Source: Notamacropus eugenii
Taxonomy: Eukaryota > Chordata > Mammalia > Diprotodontia > Macropodidae
Assembly (NCBI RefSeq): GCF_028372415.1
Contig: NC_092876.1
Location: 217,979,528-218,043,527, forward strand
Length of the DNA stretch: 64,000 nucleotides
Direction of reading: 5' to 3'
Made by a program: the position numbers and the translations under genes. A model generated the notes under the pieces. The model was not told the origin of the DNA and searched no databases. It saw only the letters and a list, made by a program, of their open reading frames with translations. Positions 63,860-64,000 of the stretch are shown here, piece after piece (the first letter of the stretch is position 1; every line of letters starts with the position of its first letter).

Positions 63860-64000
63860 ATGTGAGAGGCGTCATGGACAAGTAGATAGGGAGCACTGGA
63901 CTTGGAACCCTAGAGATTTGGGATCAAATCTATTTGTGATGCAAACTGGATGTGTGATCAGGACAGTCACTTAGCCTCTGACTCAGTGGATAGAGTGCAG
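63860..64000 (+). mobile_element. CORE-SINE, running off the window end
   Basis: 'ggacaagtagatagggagca', 'ctggacttggaaccctagag', 'ggatcaaatctatttgtgat'. A second SINE head ('ctcagtggatagagtgcag') starts near 63981 and is cut by the window. Confidence 0.6.

Noticed and set aside
1..64000. A new multi-gene biological system
   Set aside because: No cluster of coding genes exists in the window; the sequence is non-coding and repeat-rich. The palindrome and inverted duplication are the only structures that resist a ready explanation.

Overview
The window looks like a non-coding stretch of a marsupial nuclear genome. The clearest sign is a set of SINEs that I recognise from memory as marsupial families: five copies of a roughly 300 bp element of WSINE1 type (near 4.9, 11.8, 21.9, 27.4 and 58.8 kb) and several copies of a tRNA-headed CORE element of Mar1 type. 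They sit in a background of old MIR/CORE SINEs, L2, CR1/L3, RTE and antisense L1 3' ends. WSINE1-like copies point to an Australian (australidelphian) marsupial rather than an American one, but family names come from memory and were not checked against a library.

I find no convincing protein-coding gene. The one gene-like landmark is a CpG-rich, GC-rich island at about 14.8-16.5 kb. Inside it, about 15.60-15.89 kb reads like a non-coding 5'-UTR first exon on the + strand ending in a good splice donor (CAG|GTAACT at 15889/15890). If so, the rest of the window to 64 kb would be a long first intron. I cannot name the gene. A 42 bp candidate microexon with a good branch point and acceptor lies at 36562-36603, with weak support.

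Layout: 0-14.8 kb is upstream sequence packed with L2, MIR and L1 pieces, an RTE-type LINE split by a WSINE, and a tandem duplication at 9.80-9.96 kb. 14.8-16.5 kb is the promoter island, with three G/C homopolymer runs. 16.5-18.6 kb is repeat-poor. 18.6-31 kb is dense SINE/LINE/hAT territory with many nested insertions, including a 174 bp near-perfect palindrome at 22.24-22.42 kb, a complete hAT MITE at 24.25-24.35 kb, a CR1/L3 fragment at 26.5-27.1 kb and an L2 copy with a 160-codon open remnant at 29.2-30.1 kb. 31-38.5 kb and 48.4-54.5 kb are comparatively repeat-poor. 38.8-43 kb is mainly antisense L1, with an 86 bp inverted duplication (arms 38953 and 39590). 55.4-58.5 kb holds a decayed RTE LINE followed by a 1.2 kb antisense L2.

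Nearly every long open frame here is explained by a transposon remnant, by GC richness, or by chance. No functional RNA gene, CRISPR array, operon or new enzymatic system is visible. The most unusual items are the long palindrome, the inverted duplication, the pair of unclassified dispersed repeats (33.6 and 61.4 kb), and the fact that all the L1 3' ends I recognised lie on the same strand.
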